Part shown: positions 45,706-54,631 of the stretch, one piece after another
Position numbering within the stretch: the first letter of the stretch is position 1
How the letters are laid out: every line of letters begins with the position of its first letter
Assembly (NCBI GenBank): GCA_020633295.1
Contig: JACKDW010000004.1
Location: 62,001-126,000, forward strand
Reading direction: 5' to 3'
Length of the DNA stretch: 64,000 nt
Source of the DNA: Myxococcales bacterium
GTDB lineage: Bacteria; Myxococcota_A; Polyangia; Nannocystales; Nannocystaceae
The notes under the pieces: generated by a model
The model's input: only the letters and a program-made list of their open reading frames with translations
What the model was told of the DNA's origin: nothing
Database searches by the model: none
Program-made: the position numbers and the translations under genes

Positions 45706-47760
45706 ATGGCACAGCGCGACGTCGAGGAGACCGCTTCAGGCGCCGCCGCGTGCGTGCTCGTGGTGCACTCCGAGGCGCTCGCGCGCCGCCCCGCCTGGGA
45801 CGGCGCGCGACGGCTCGCGGCCGAGGATGACATCGAGCTGCGCGCCACGGCGCGCGGCGAGCTCGACGACGTGTTCATCGGGCTCGCCGACGGGCGCCCG
45901 ACGGTCGTGATGCTCGACGCCGCGCTCGCGGTGCCGGACATCGGGGCCGGGCTCGGGATCCCGGCCAACCTCGAGCTGGTGGGGCCGCTGCGCGTGGTCC
46001 GGCTGCGCGGGCGCGAGGGCGAGGGGGAGCCGCGCGAGCCCGGCGGAGGCGTGCCCGACACGCTGCTGGCGTCCGAGCTCGCCGCCGACGCCGACGCGGA
46101 GCAGCTGCGCGCGGCGCTGCGCGCGGCGGTCCGCGAGGCGCGGCTCGTCGCCCGCTGCGAGCGCCTCGCGGTCGAGCGAGCGCGCCTCGCCGGCGACATC
46201 CAGGAGCTCAACCGCATCGGCATCGCGCTCTCGACCGAGCGTGACGCCGAGCGCCTGCTCGAGTTCATCCTCACGACCACGCGCGACATCACCTCGGCCG
46301 ACGCCGGCAGCCTGTACGTCGTCGAGGACGGCGAGGAGGGCCCGCAGCTGCGCTTCAAGCTGGCGCAGAACGACTCGCTGCGGCTGCCGCGGCTCGTCCA
46401 GTTCGTGCTCCCGATCAACACGCAGACGCTCGCCGGCTACGTCGCCGCGACCGGGAACCCGCTCAACCTGCCCGACGTCTACGCGATCAGCCCCGACGCG
46501 CCGTACTCCTTCGACGCGAGCTTCGACCGCCGCACCGGCTATCACACGCAGTCGATGCTCGTGCTGCCGCTGCGCAACCAGGCGGGCGCGTGCATCGGCG
46601 TCGTGCAGCTCATCAACCGCAAGATCCGCCTCGGGCTCGTGGACCCGACCGGCGGGCCGTTGAGCGGCCCGCGCGAGCGCATCGAGCCGTTCGACGAGCA
46701 GTGCCTCGAGCTGGCGACCTCGCTCGCCAGCCAGGCTGCGGTCAGCTTGACCAACGCGCAGCTCTATCACGGCCTCCGCCGCAAGATCGAGGAGCTCGAG
46801 CAGACGCAGGCGCAGCTGGTGCAGAGCGAGAAGCTCGCGAGCCTGGGGCAGCTGACCGCCGGCGTCGCGCACGAGATCAACAACCCGCTCGCGTTCAGCC
46901 GCAACAACACCCACATCGCGCGCGAGCGCGTGGCCTCGGCGGTGCGCCGGATCGCGGTCGAGGCGTGGCTGCACGAGGCCGACCCGCGGCGCGTCGAGCC
47001 TGTGCTCGCGCGCCTCGGCGGCGATCCGCAGCTCGCCGACGACCTCGTCGAGCTGCGCGCCGACCTGGCGCGCACGCCCGACGCCGAGCGCCCGGCGCTG
47101 CTGACCAACTTCATGCTCTACGTCGAGGAGCGCGCGCGCGTGAGCGAGGGCTCCATCGGCGAGCTGCTCGCGTCCGTCGACGGGCTGCTCGGCGACAGCC
47201 TGATGGGGCTCGATCGCGTGGCCGAGATCGTGCTCGGGCTGCGGAACTTCGCGCGCCTCGACGAGGCGACCTTCCAGACCGCCGACATCGACGAGGGCAT
47301 CCGCCAGACGCTGATGATCCTGCGGGAGCCGGCGCGCGACGCCAACGTCACGCTGACGATGGATCTCGCGCTCGAGCGCCCGCACCCGTGCTTCCCCGCC
47401 AAGCTCAACCAGGTCGTGCTCAACCTGGTCAACAACGCGATCGACGCCTGCTCCTCGGGCGGGCGGGTGACCGTGCGCTCGCGCGAGCTCGGCGAGAGCG
47501 TCGAGATCGCGGTGATCGACGACGGTCACGGGATCTCGAGCGAGCACATGTCGAAGATCTTCGACCCGTTCTTCACGACCAAGCCCGTCGGCAAGGGCAC
47601 GGGCCTCGGGCTCTCGATCAGCTATCGCATCATCCGCGAGCACAACGGCACGATCCACGTCGAGCCGAGCCGCGGCGGCGGCACCACCTTCCGGATCTCG
47701 CTGCCGGCCGAGCTCGAGTCCCCGGAGGGCGAGGACGAGCCCGCGCCAGCACGCGCGTGA
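45706..47760 (+). CDS. GAF-containing soluble histidine kinase
   Basis: The product is 684 residues with no membrane helix. Residues about 13-120 look like a degenerate receiver domain (VLVVHSEALA, VVMLDAALAVPDIG). A GAF domain follows at about 165-345 (LNRIGIALSTERDAERLLEF, MLVLPLRNQAGACIGVVQLI). HisKA has LASLGQLTAGVAHEINNPLA with His389, and between the two conserved helices there is an unusual insert of about 110 residues. The HATPase domain has NQVVLNLVNNAIDACSSGG, DDGHGISSEHMSKIFDPFFT and GTGLGLSISYRIIREHNGTI. The class is NtrB/AtoS-like. It is probably the partner of the upstream REC-GGDEF-EAL protein and the downstream single-domain regulator. Confidence 0.93.
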   Translation: MAQRDVEETASGAAACVLVVHSEALARRPAWDGARRLAAEDDIELRATARGELDDVFIGLADGRPTVVMLDAALAVPDIGAGLGIPANLELVGPLRVVRLRGREGEGEPREPGGGVPDTLLASELAADADAEQLRAALRAAVREARLVARCERLAVERARLAGDIQELNRIGIALSTERDAERLLEFILTTTRDITSADAGSLYVVEDGEEGPQLRFKLAQNDSLRLPRLVQFVLPINTQTLAGYVAATGNPLNLPDVYAISPDAPYSFDASFDRRTGYHTQSMLVLPLRNQAGACIGVVQLINRKIRLGLVDPTGGPLSGPRERIEPFDEQCLELATSLASQAAVSLTNAQLYHGLRRKIEELEQTQAQLVQSEKLASLGQLTAGVAHEINNPLAFSRNNTHIARERVASAVRRIAVEAWLHEADPRRVEPVLARLGGDPQLADDLVELRADLARTPDAERPALLTNFMLYVEERARVSEGSIGELLASVDGLLGDSLMGLDRVAEIVLGLRNFARLDEATFQTADIDEGIRQTLMILREPARDANVTLTMDLALERPHPCFPAKLNQVVLNLVNNAIDACSSGGRVTVRSRELGESVEIAVIDDGHGISSEHMSKIFDPFFTTKPVGKGTGLGLSISYRIIREHNGTIHVEPSRGGGTTFRISLPAELESPEGEDEPAPARA

Positions 47761-48025
47761 TTTCGGGCGGGCCGACGCGCGGGCGCGCGTGTGTCCGGAA
47801 ACGGGGGCCGCGCACCCACCCGCGCCGGCGCGGCGCGTGCGGCCCCGGCGACGCGCCGCAGGTCGCGAGTCGGGAGGCGCGCGACGCCACGCCGCCGCGC
47901 GTCGTCGCGAGGCGATCCGTGACGGCCCGCGGGCGTTCGGGAGTTCTCGCGCCTCGGCCGTCTCTGGGGCCTGTCGCGCCGGCGATTCAACGGCCGCGCG
48001 CGCTGGGCTACCATGGGGTGCGCCC

Positions 48026-48490
48026 ATGGGATGGAAGGAATACAAGCAGACCGGGAAGGTCCGGTCTGACAGCAAGCTCTCGAACCTCAGCCTGCTGATC
48101 GTCGACGACGAGCAGGGGATCCTGAAGTCGCTGTCCGAGAGCTTCCGCGGCCTGTTCAATGTACATACCGCGGACTCCGGCGAGCGGGCGCTGCGGCTGT
48201 TCAAGGAGCACGACATCCACGTCGTCCTCAGCGATCAGCGCATGCCGATCATGACCGGCGTCGAGCTGTTCGCGATCCTCAAGGCGATCAACCCGCTGCC
48301 CGTGCGCATCCTGCTGACGGGCTACTCCGACATCAACGTGGTCATCCGCGGGCTCAACGAGGGCCTGATGTGGAAGTACGTCACCAAGCCCTGGAACAGC
48401 GAGGACCTCAAGGCGCTCGTGCGCCAGGGCGCGCGCCACTACCTCAAGCTGGCCGAGGAGGCGGGCATCGAGGTCAAGGCCGCGCGCTGA
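48026..48490 (+). CDS. Single-domain response regulator
   Basis: The product is 154 residues. The ATG at 48026 (MGWKEYKQTGKV) is chosen because the longer frame upstream is Arg/Ala-rich non-coding sequence. The receiver domain occupies nearly the whole protein: LLIVDDEQGILKSLSE, phospho-acceptor Asp70 in VVLSDQRMPIMTG, LTGYSDINVVI, and KYVTKPWNSEDLKALV. The YVTKPW sequence is typical of regulators of the RpfG/HD-GYP type and of myxobacterial CheY-like proteins. No output domain follows, so it works through a protein partner or phosphotransfer. It is 265 bp downstream of the histidine kinase. Its 3' end overlaps the convergent YhhN gene by 17 bp. Confidence 0.9.
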   Translation: MGWKEYKQTGKVRSDSKLSNLSLLIVDDEQGILKSLSESFRGLFNVHTADSGERALRLFKEHDIHVVLSDQRMPIMTGVELFAILKAINPLPVRILLTGYSDINVVIRGLNEGLMWKYVTKPWNSEDLKALVRQGARHYLKLAEEAGIEVKAAR

Positions 48491-49136
48491 CGCGCGCGTC
48501 CGCGCGCGCGCGCGCGCCGGTGAGCGCCGAGAGCGTGATCCCGAGCTGGCCGAGCCAGTACAGCGAGATGATCCAGTAGCGCGCGTTCGCGATCGGCTCG
48601 TGGAACTTGTTGAACGCGATCAGCGTGTCGCTGATCGCGAAGAGGATCGCGCCCGCGACCGCGAGCCAGACGTCGCGCGGCGCGGCCCGGGTCACGCGCG
48701 CGGCCGCGCGCCACATCATCGCGCCGATCGCGAGGGAGTAGAGCGCGACGGGGATCGTCAGGACGCCGAGCCCCGGGCGCAGCGTGACGAACGCGGCGAC
48801 GCACCACGCGGCGAAGGGCAGCGCGACGAGCGGGCGCGGGCGCCGGTCCTCGCCGACGTACGCGCTGGTATAGAAGACATGACCGATCAGGAAGGCGAGC
48901 ATGCCGAGCGGGAACACGAGGTCCAGCAGCACGTCTCCGATCGCGCACGCGATCAGCCCCGCGAGCACGGCGCGCGCGTAGGAGGATCGGGGCCCGGCGC
49001 GCACAGCCCACGCCATCGCCAGCACCGGCACGGGCTTGATCGCCAGGCGCAGCGCGGGGACGCCGTCGGCCAGCCCGAGCCCGTAGATCACGGCCGCGAG
49101 CGCGGCGAGCGAGAGCACGAGGGTACGTCGGGTCAC
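48474..49136 (-). CDS. YhhN/TMEM86 family membrane protein (lysoplasmalogenase-like)
   Basis: The product is about 220 residues with six to eight hydrophobic helices. I use the GTG at 49134-49136 (VTRRTLVLSLAALA), which places basic residues before the first helix; in-frame TTG or GTG codons up to 49205 are alternatives. Conserved family pieces are LRLAIKPVPVLAMAWAVRAG, FLIGHVFYTSAYVG and DTLIAFNKFHEPIANARYWI, where the polar and acidic residues near the end of helices form the active site. TMEM86 proteins cleave the vinyl ether bond of lysoplasmalogens; the YhhN bacterial members are less studied. Myxobacteria are known to make ether lipids, which fits. Confidence 0.85.
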   Translation of the reverse strand: MTRRTLVLSLAALAAVIYGLGLADGVPALRLAIKPVPVLAMAWAVRAGPRSSYARAVLAGLIACAIGDVLLDLVFPLGMLAFLIGHVFYTSAYVGEDRRPRPLVALPFAAWCVAAFVTLRPGLGVLTIPVALYSLAIGAMMWRAAARVTRAAPRDVWLAVAGAILFAISDTLIAFNKFHEPIANARYWIISLYWLGQLGITLSALTGARARADARVSARP

Positions 49137-49380
49137 GGTGACACTCGGCGTCGCGCGACGGCGACACGTGAGGCAATTCGTCACCCGCGTCACGGGAGCC
49201 GTCAAGCGCCCGTCTCGCTTCGCGCGCGTCGAACGAGCGCGGCGCCAGCCGCGGGCGTTGCGACCGCAGCGGCGCGCGGCGAGACGCGGTACGCTCTGCG
49301 CGCCCGTCGACGGCGCGCTCTCGGGCTCGCGCTTGCGCCCCCGGGGTCGCCGTTGCTAGGACCCCCAAGACCACGACCGT

Positions 49381-50463
49381 ATGGGATCGAGCTCCGACAC
49401 GCCGACCGCGCGACCGGGCCTGAGGATCACGGCGCGCCGTGTCTGGGCCTTCACGCTCCGCGTGCTCGCCCACTTCACGCGGAACAAGTGCTTTTTGCTC
49501 GCGGGCGGCGTGGCCTACAACATGATCCTCTCGATCATCCCGCTGCTCGCGGTCGCGCTCGCCGCCGCCACGCAGGTGCTCGATAAGCGGGAGGGGCTGG
49601 CGATCATCGTCACGGTGCTCCAGCACTCGGTGCCCAACGACGCCGCCGCGATCGAGAAAGACATCGCCGGCGTCCTGGAGCACCCCGAGCTGCTGGGCGG
49701 CTTCGGCCTGCTGGTGGTGCTGTTCTTCAGCTCGCTCGCGTTCCGCATGCTGCAGGACGCGATGGAGATCGTGTTCGAGCGCCCGCGCCTGCGCAAGAAG
49801 CAGCGCAGCTCGTGGCTCACCGCGTTCCTGCCGTTCATCTTCACCGCGGTCGCGGTCACGGCGCTCGTCGTCCTGACGGTCGTCGTCGGCGCGCTCGGGA
49901 TGCTGCGCGGCGACGAGATCGAGCTGCTCGGCGTGTCGCTCGGCGACCTCCCGACCATCGCGCTGTACACCGCCGGCTTCATCGGCGAGGTCCTGCTGTT
50001 CACCGCGATCTACCGGATCATGCCGGTCTCGCACGTCGAGTACCGACGCGCGGTCATCGGCGGGCTGACGGCCGCGATCCTGTGGGAGTTCGTGCGCCGC
50101 TTCGTCGTCTGGTGGTTCACCTCGATCTCGCTCGTCAGCGTCGTCTACGGCTCGCTCACCACGGTCATCGTCGTCATCCTCGTGCTCGAGATCGCGGCGG
50201 TCATCCTGCTGCTCGGCGCGCAGATCATCGCCGAGCTGCAGCACAGCGCCGAGGCCGGCGTGCCGTGGTACGTCGGCGCGCCGCTCGAGCGCACGGGCGC
50301 GACCGGGCGCTACGCCCCGGTGCCCGCAGCGCTCGCGGACGCGCCCGAGCCAGCCGCGCCCGTCGCCACATCCAGCGCGCGGGCGCGCGAGCGCGGGCGG
50401 TCTCGCCCCGCAGCGCAGCCCAAGGTCTCCGTCAGCGAGTCGATCACGCCTGGACCCGCGTAA
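49381..50463 (+). CDS. YihY/BrkB (UPF0761) family inner membrane protein
   Basis: The product is 360 residues, slightly longer than the usual 290-330 because of a hydrophilic tail. Six membrane helices are visible; family landmarks are NKCFLLAGGVAYNMILSIIP, GLLVVLFFSSLAFRMLQDAM, RIMPVSHVEYRRAVIGGLTA and SLVSVVYGSLTTVIVVILVL. The last 80 residues are Ala/Pro/Arg-rich and disordered. Despite the old name (ribonuclease BN) the family is a membrane protein of uncertain function, with recent links to lipid transport or envelope processes. The start at ATG 49381 is preceded by a weak ribosome binding site. Confidence 0.9.
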   Translation: MGSSSDTPTARPGLRITARRVWAFTLRVLAHFTRNKCFLLAGGVAYNMILSIIPLLAVALAAATQVLDKREGLAIIVTVLQHSVPNDAAAIEKDIAGVLEHPELLGGFGLLVVLFFSSLAFRMLQDAMEIVFERPRLRKKQRSSWLTAFLPFIFTAVAVTALVVLTVVVGALGMLRGDEIELLGVSLGDLPTIALYTAGFIGEVLLFTAIYRIMPVSHVEYRRAVIGGLTAAILWEFVRRFVVWWFTSISLVSVVYGSLTTVIVVILVLEIAAVILLLGAQIIAELQHSAEAGVPWYVGAPLERTGATGRYAPVPAALADAPEPAAPVATSSARARERGRSRPAAQPKVSVSESITPGPA

Positions 50464-50472
50464 GTGTGGGCG

Positions 50473-50910
50473 CTACCCGACGAACGCCGCCCAGACCGCG
50501 CCGCCCAGCATCGTGAACACGATCGCGTAGCAGGGCAGCGTCACGAACGCGACGCGCCGGGACTGCACCTTGGAGACGCGCTTCCCCAGCAGAAACGGGT
50601 AGGCGCCGCGCAGCGCGACGTAGGCCGCGCCCATGCCGGTCGCGTAGGCGGGCGAGGCGAAGATCGCGTAGAGCCACAGCGAGGCGAGGAAGGGCACCAT
50701 CTGCTCGTGGGTGTTCGCCACGACGCGATCGACCGCCAGCATCTCCTCGTCCTGCCCGAAGTAGCGATCGAAGACCTCGCCCGCGCGCTCGTAGCGGGCC
50801 TTGAGTCGGTACTTGGTGCGGGTCTGGAGGCCGAGCAGGAAGCCGTACCAGAGCACGACGTAGGCGGCGGTGACGAGCAGAGGACCGCGGAGCTGGGCGA
50901 GTTCCGGCAT
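50473..50910 (-). CDS. MAPEG-family membrane protein
   Basis: The product is 145 residues with four predicted membrane helices, the normal size and topology for MAPEG (membrane-associated proteins in eicosanoid and glutathione metabolism). The family motif is visible as ERAGEVF and VDRVVANTHEQMVPFLASLW. Bacterial members may act as glutathione transferases or peroxidases on hydrophobic substrates, but many are uncharacterised. The gene is convergent with YihY/BrkB, with 9 bp between the stops. Confidence 0.88.
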   Translation of the reverse strand: MPELAQLRGPLLVTAAYVVLWYGFLLGLQTRTKYRLKARYERAGEVFDRYFGQDEEMLAVDRVVANTHEQMVPFLASLWLYAIFASPAYATGMGAAYVALRGAYPFLLGKRVSKVQSRRVAFVTLPCYAIVFTMLGGAVWAAFVG

Positions 50911-51098
50911 GCTTCACTGTAGGGTCCGCGGGCGAGCCCGCCAATCGCCGCGTCGCTCGGTCGGTGACGCGGGCGCGCGGTAGCGACCGAGCGCCGTGCT
51001 GCTGTCGCGGCCGCGCGTGCGCGCCCCGATCGCGTCCGAAATTCACGTGCCGCCCGCGGGCGATCCGCCCGCGTAGCGGCGCGCTGAGACGCCGGGCG

Positions 51099-53156
51099 CT
51101 ACGGCGCGTTGCCGTCGATCGTCGTGCTCCCGCCCACGTCCTTGGTCGCCGCGAAGGCCTCGGCTTCGAAGGTCATCAGCGACGGGTTGTCCGTGATCGT
51201 CAGGTTCCAGCCGATCGAGGTCAGCCCGGTCATGCCGCTGAGCGAGCCCAGCAGCGCGTTGCCGTCGATCGTCAGGCTCCCGAGGATCTTCTCGAGCGCG
51301 TCGAGCCCGTTGAGGTCGAGCAGCGCGTCGTTGTTCTGGATGAACATGTTCTCGCCCACGCTGGTCAGCGACTCGAGCCCGAGCAGCGTCTCGAGCGCGT
51401 CGTTGTTCGAGATGGTGAGCGAGCGGCCGATGAGGATCAGCGCGGGCAGCTCGAGCGACGCGAGCGCCGGGTTGTCGCGCAGGACGACGCTGCGGCCGGT
51501 GTACTCGAGCGCGCTGAGGCCCGCGAGGCTCGTGACGCCGGTGCTCTCGATCTCGAGCTCGCCGGGCGCGACCGTGAGCCCGCCGAGGCCCTCGACCGAG
51601 CTCAGCGCGGGCAGCTCGTACAGCCGCAGGACGCCGCCGATCTGCGTCAGGCTCGCGAGCCCGGCGATCGACGCGAGCGCTTGATTGTTGCTGATCCACG
51701 TCGCGCCGCCGATCTGCGTCAGCGCCGAGAGGCCGTCGAGCTGCGCGAGCGCGGGGTTGGCCTCGACGCGCAGATCGGCGCCGACCTGCGTCAGGCCCTC
51801 GAGCCCGTCGACGTCGACGAGCGCCGGGTTCTCGTAGACCTGCAGGAACCCGCCGACGCTCTTGACGCCCTCGAGGCCGGCGAGGCTCTCGAGCGCGTCG
51901 CAGTCGTGGACCGTGAGGCTGCCCGCGAGCGCGCCGACGCCCTCGAGGCCCTGCAGGTCCTTGATCGCGTCGACGCGCTCGAGGCTGATGCTGTCGCTCA
52001 CCGAGACGCCGGCCATGCCCGCGAGCGAGGTGAGCGCGTCGAGCTCGCGCAGCAGCAGCGGGCCGCCGACGCTGACGCTCCCGGAGAGCCCGTCGAGGGT
52101 CTTGAGATCGGGCATGCGCCCGAGCCCGAACACGCCGGTGACCGTCTTCAGCGACTCGAGGCCGGCGAGGCTCTCGATCCCGTCGACGTCCCAGAGGTCG
52201 ACGCTGCCGACGGACTCGAGCGACTCGAGGCCGGCGAGGCTCTTCAGCGCGTAGTTGTTCGTGTCAAAGCCGACGATCGTCAGCGTGCCGCCGATCGAGG
52301 TGAGGCCGGAGAACGCGGCGAGGTCGGGGAGCGCGGGCGTGTTGTACAGCGAGAGGCTGCCGGGCAGCGCGGTGACGCCCGACAGCGCGGTGAGCTGCGA
52401 GAGCGCGGGCGCGTCGTCGATCGAGATGCTGTCGCCGATCGACGTCACCGCGGCCGGGACCGCGAGGCGCGTGAGCGGGGCGCCGCGGACGGAGAAGCCG
52501 CGCGTGATGGTCGTCAGGCTCTCGAGGCCGGCGGTGAGCTCGGCGGTGTAGGCGTTGATGTGCAGCTGGTCGACGCTCGTCAGCGCCGGGAAGCCGAGCT
52601 GCGGGCCGTAGGCCTCGAGCGTCAGGTTGTCGCCGATCGTGTGCAGCGCGTCGGCGCCGCGGAGATCGGTCAGCGAGGGGTTGCCCACGATGAACAGCTC
52701 CGCGCCGATCTCCTCGAGCGCGCCGAGGCCCTGCAGCGAGCTGAGCGCGTTGTTGTTGACGATCCGGAGGCCGCCGGTCACGCGCGCGAGCGAGCTGAGG
52801 GGCGCGAGGTCGGTCGCGCTGGTCTGGCTGATCCAGAGATCGCCGTCGACGCACTCGACGCCAGCGAGCGCGCTGAGGTCGAGGTCGTCGGGCACGATGA
52901 ACATGCCCTCGAGCGAGCTCTGAAAGCCGTCGCAGCCGGCCGACGTCGCGCCGCTAGAGCCCTCGCTGTCGCTGCCGGCGTCGGAGCTGGAGTCGGTCCC
53001 GGCGCTGGGGTCGGTCTCGCCGGTCGCGTCGGAGTCCGACGAGGACGCGTCGTAGGTCTGCTGGCCGCAGGCGGCGAGCGCGAGCGCGAGCGCGGCGAGG
53101 GCGGGCAGGGGGTTGTGGGAGGAGGTGATGCGGGACGAAGATGGGGAGCGATGCAC
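51099..53156 (-). CDS. Leucine-rich lipoprotein with receptor-L-domain-like repeats
   Basis: The product is 685 residues. The lipobox is LAAC (about Cys30), then a Ser/Asp/Gly/Thr spacer to about 72. The rest is about 22 repeats of roughly 25 residues with the pattern L-x-S-L-x-G-L-x-x-L-x-x-V/I-G-G-x-L-x-I/V, e.g. ALVDVDGLEGLTQVGADLRV and ALASIAGLASLTQIGGVLRL. This is the right-handed solenoid of receptor L-domains. Such proteins bind ligands or contact other cells. The lipid anchor and location on the cell exterior fit recognition or adhesion. Function beyond that is not determinable. The repeats are irregular in DNA sequence, so they are old. Confidence 0.88.
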   Translation of the reverse strand: MHRSPSSSRITSSHNPLPALAALALALAACGQQTYDASSSDSDATGETDPSAGTDSSSDAGSDSEGSSGATSAGCDGFQSSLEGMFIVPDDLDLSALAGVECVDGDLWISQTSATDLAPLSSLARVTGGLRIVNNNALSSLQGLGALEEIGAELFIVGNPSLTDLRGADALHTIGDNLTLEAYGPQLGFPALTSVDQLHINAYTAELTAGLESLTTITRGFSVRGAPLTRLAVPAAVTSIGDSISIDDAPALSQLTALSGVTALPGSLSLYNTPALPDLAAFSGLTSIGGTLTIVGFDTNNYALKSLAGLESLESVGSVDLWDVDGIESLAGLESLKTVTGVFGLGRMPDLKTLDGLSGSVSVGGPLLLRELDALTSLAGMAGVSVSDSISLERVDAIKDLQGLEGVGALAGSLTVHDCDALESLAGLEGVKSVGGFLQVYENPALVDVDGLEGLTQVGADLRVEANPALAQLDGLSALTQIGGATWISNNQALASIAGLASLTQIGGVLRLYELPALSSVEGLGGLTVAPGELEIESTGVTSLAGLSALEYTGRSVVLRDNPALASLELPALILIGRSLTISNNDALETLLGLESLTSVGENMFIQNNDALLDLNGLDALEKILGSLTIDGNALLGSLSGMTGLTSIGWNLTITDNPSLMTFEAEAFAATKDVGGSTTIDGNAP

Positions 53157-53372
53157 AGCGGTCCAGGTTCAGGTCAAGCGCGCCCGCGAGCGGGCGGTGG
53201 TAGGTGAATTAAGGCCGGCGCGCGCGCGCGGCCCGTGGAGTGTAGCAGCTCGCCCCGCGGTCGCCGTCACGCGGCGCTCGGCGTCGACGTACGCAGCGGT
53301 CGCTGGAGAAAACTCGAGCGCCGCGCGAGCGCGCCGCCGCGAGCGCGCGCGTCGCTGCTATGCTCGCGCGCC

Positions 53373-54617
53373 ATGCCGGCCGAGCACACGCGCCCCGTCG
53401 ACGCCGCCGCGCCGTGGGCCGAGGGCTGGCGGACGGTCGGCGTCACCGGGACCAACGGCAAGACGTCGACGACCGCGCTGCTCAGCGCCGCGCTGCGGGC
53501 TGCGGATCATGGCGTGTTCACCGTGTCGACGCTGAGCTTCGCGATCGACGGCGCGCCCGTGCAGGCGCCGCGCACGTGGGCGTCGCTCCTGGAGCTCGGC
53601 GCGCGCGCGGCCGCGGGCGGCTGTCGACACGCCGTCATCGAGATCACGAGCCAGGCGCTCGCGCGCGGCTACGCGCGGAGGTGGCGCTACGACGTCGGCG
53701 TCTTCACCAACCTGGCCGAAGATCACATCGAGGCCCACGGCGGCCTCGAGGACTACCTCGCGGCCAAGGCCCAGCTGTTCCTCAACCTGTCCCCGGGCGG
53801 CGCGGCGGTGCTCAACGCCCACGACCCGGCCGCGCTGCTGATCGAGCGCGTGCTCCCAGATGACCTCGAGGTCATCTGGTTCGGCGCGCCGAGCCGCGGC
53901 CCGCAGCTGCGCGGCGGCGCCCGCTACCTCGGCGCCCGCGCGATCGAGGTCTCGGCGCGCGGGACCCGGATCACGCTGACGGACACGCCGCTCGCCGCGC
54001 GACTCGGCCCGGCGCCCCTCGAGATCCCGCTCGTCGGCGACGTGTTCGCCGAGAACGCGCTCGCGGCCGCCTGCGCCGCGCTCGCGCTCGGGCTCGACGG
54101 CGACGCCGTTCGCCGCGGCCTCGCGCGCTGCCCGGTGGTGCCGGGTCGCTTCGAGATCGTGCACACGGGCCCGACGATCGCCGTCGACTACGCGCACACG
54201 GCCGACGCGCTCGCGCGCGTCTGCGAGGTCGCGCGCTCGCTGGCGGCGCCCCTCGGCGGGCGCGTGATCACGGTGTTCGGCGCGGGCGGGGGCGCCGACG
54301 CGGGCAAGCGCGGGCCGATGGGCGAGGTCGTGGGCGCGCGCGTCGATCGGGCGATCGTCACCTCGGACAACCCGCGCGACGAGGACCCGGCCACAATCGC
54401 CGGGGCGGTCGCGGCAGGCTGCCGCGCGGGCGCCCGCGCGGAGGTCCTCGTGGAGCTCGATCGCGCCGCGGCGATCCGTCGGGCGATCGCCGAGGCGGGC
54501 GCGCGCGACGTGGTGCTGATCGCGGGCAAGGGCCACGAGACCGGGCAGCTCGCGCGCGGCGTGACGACGCCGTTTAGCGATCGCGAGGTCGCGCTCGCGG
54601 CCGTCGCCGACGCGTGA
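53373..54617 (+). CDS. MurE-like Mur ligase lacking the N-terminal domain
   Basis: The product is 414 residues from the ATG at 53373 (the upstream in-frame part is Arg-rich). The ATP loop GVTGTNGKTSTTALL is at about 24-38, that is at the very start, so the UDP-MurNAc-binding domain 1 of MurE (about 90 residues) is missing. MurE-type sequence follows: FTNLAEDHIEAHGGLEDYLA with the carbamylated Lys in AAKAQLF, VPGRFEIVHTGPTIAVDYAH, FGAGGGADAGKRGPMGEVVG, SDNPRDEDP (the DNPR motif for meso-diaminopimelate) and IAGKGHETG. The MurE motif EVSSHAL is replaced by EITSQALARG. A true murE sits in the dcw cluster of most bacteria; this isolated paralogue may ligate another substrate. Cytoplasmic. Confidence 0.88.
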   Translation: MPAEHTRPVDAAAPWAEGWRTVGVTGTNGKTSTTALLSAALRAADHGVFTVSTLSFAIDGAPVQAPRTWASLLELGARAAAGGCRHAVIEITSQALARGYARRWRYDVGVFTNLAEDHIEAHGGLEDYLAAKAQLFLNLSPGGAAVLNAHDPAALLIERVLPDDLEVIWFGAPSRGPQLRGGARYLGARAIEVSARGTRITLTDTPLAARLGPAPLEIPLVGDVFAENALAAACAALALGLDGDAVRRGLARCPVVPGRFEIVHTGPTIAVDYAHTADALARVCEVARSLAAPLGGRVITVFGAGGGADAGKRGPMGEVVGARVDRAIVTSDNPRDEDPATIAGAVAAGCRAGARAEVLVELDRAAAIRRAIAEAGARDVVLIAGKGHETGQLARGVTTPFSDREVALAAVADA

Positions 54618-54631
54618 CGCCGGCGCGTCGG

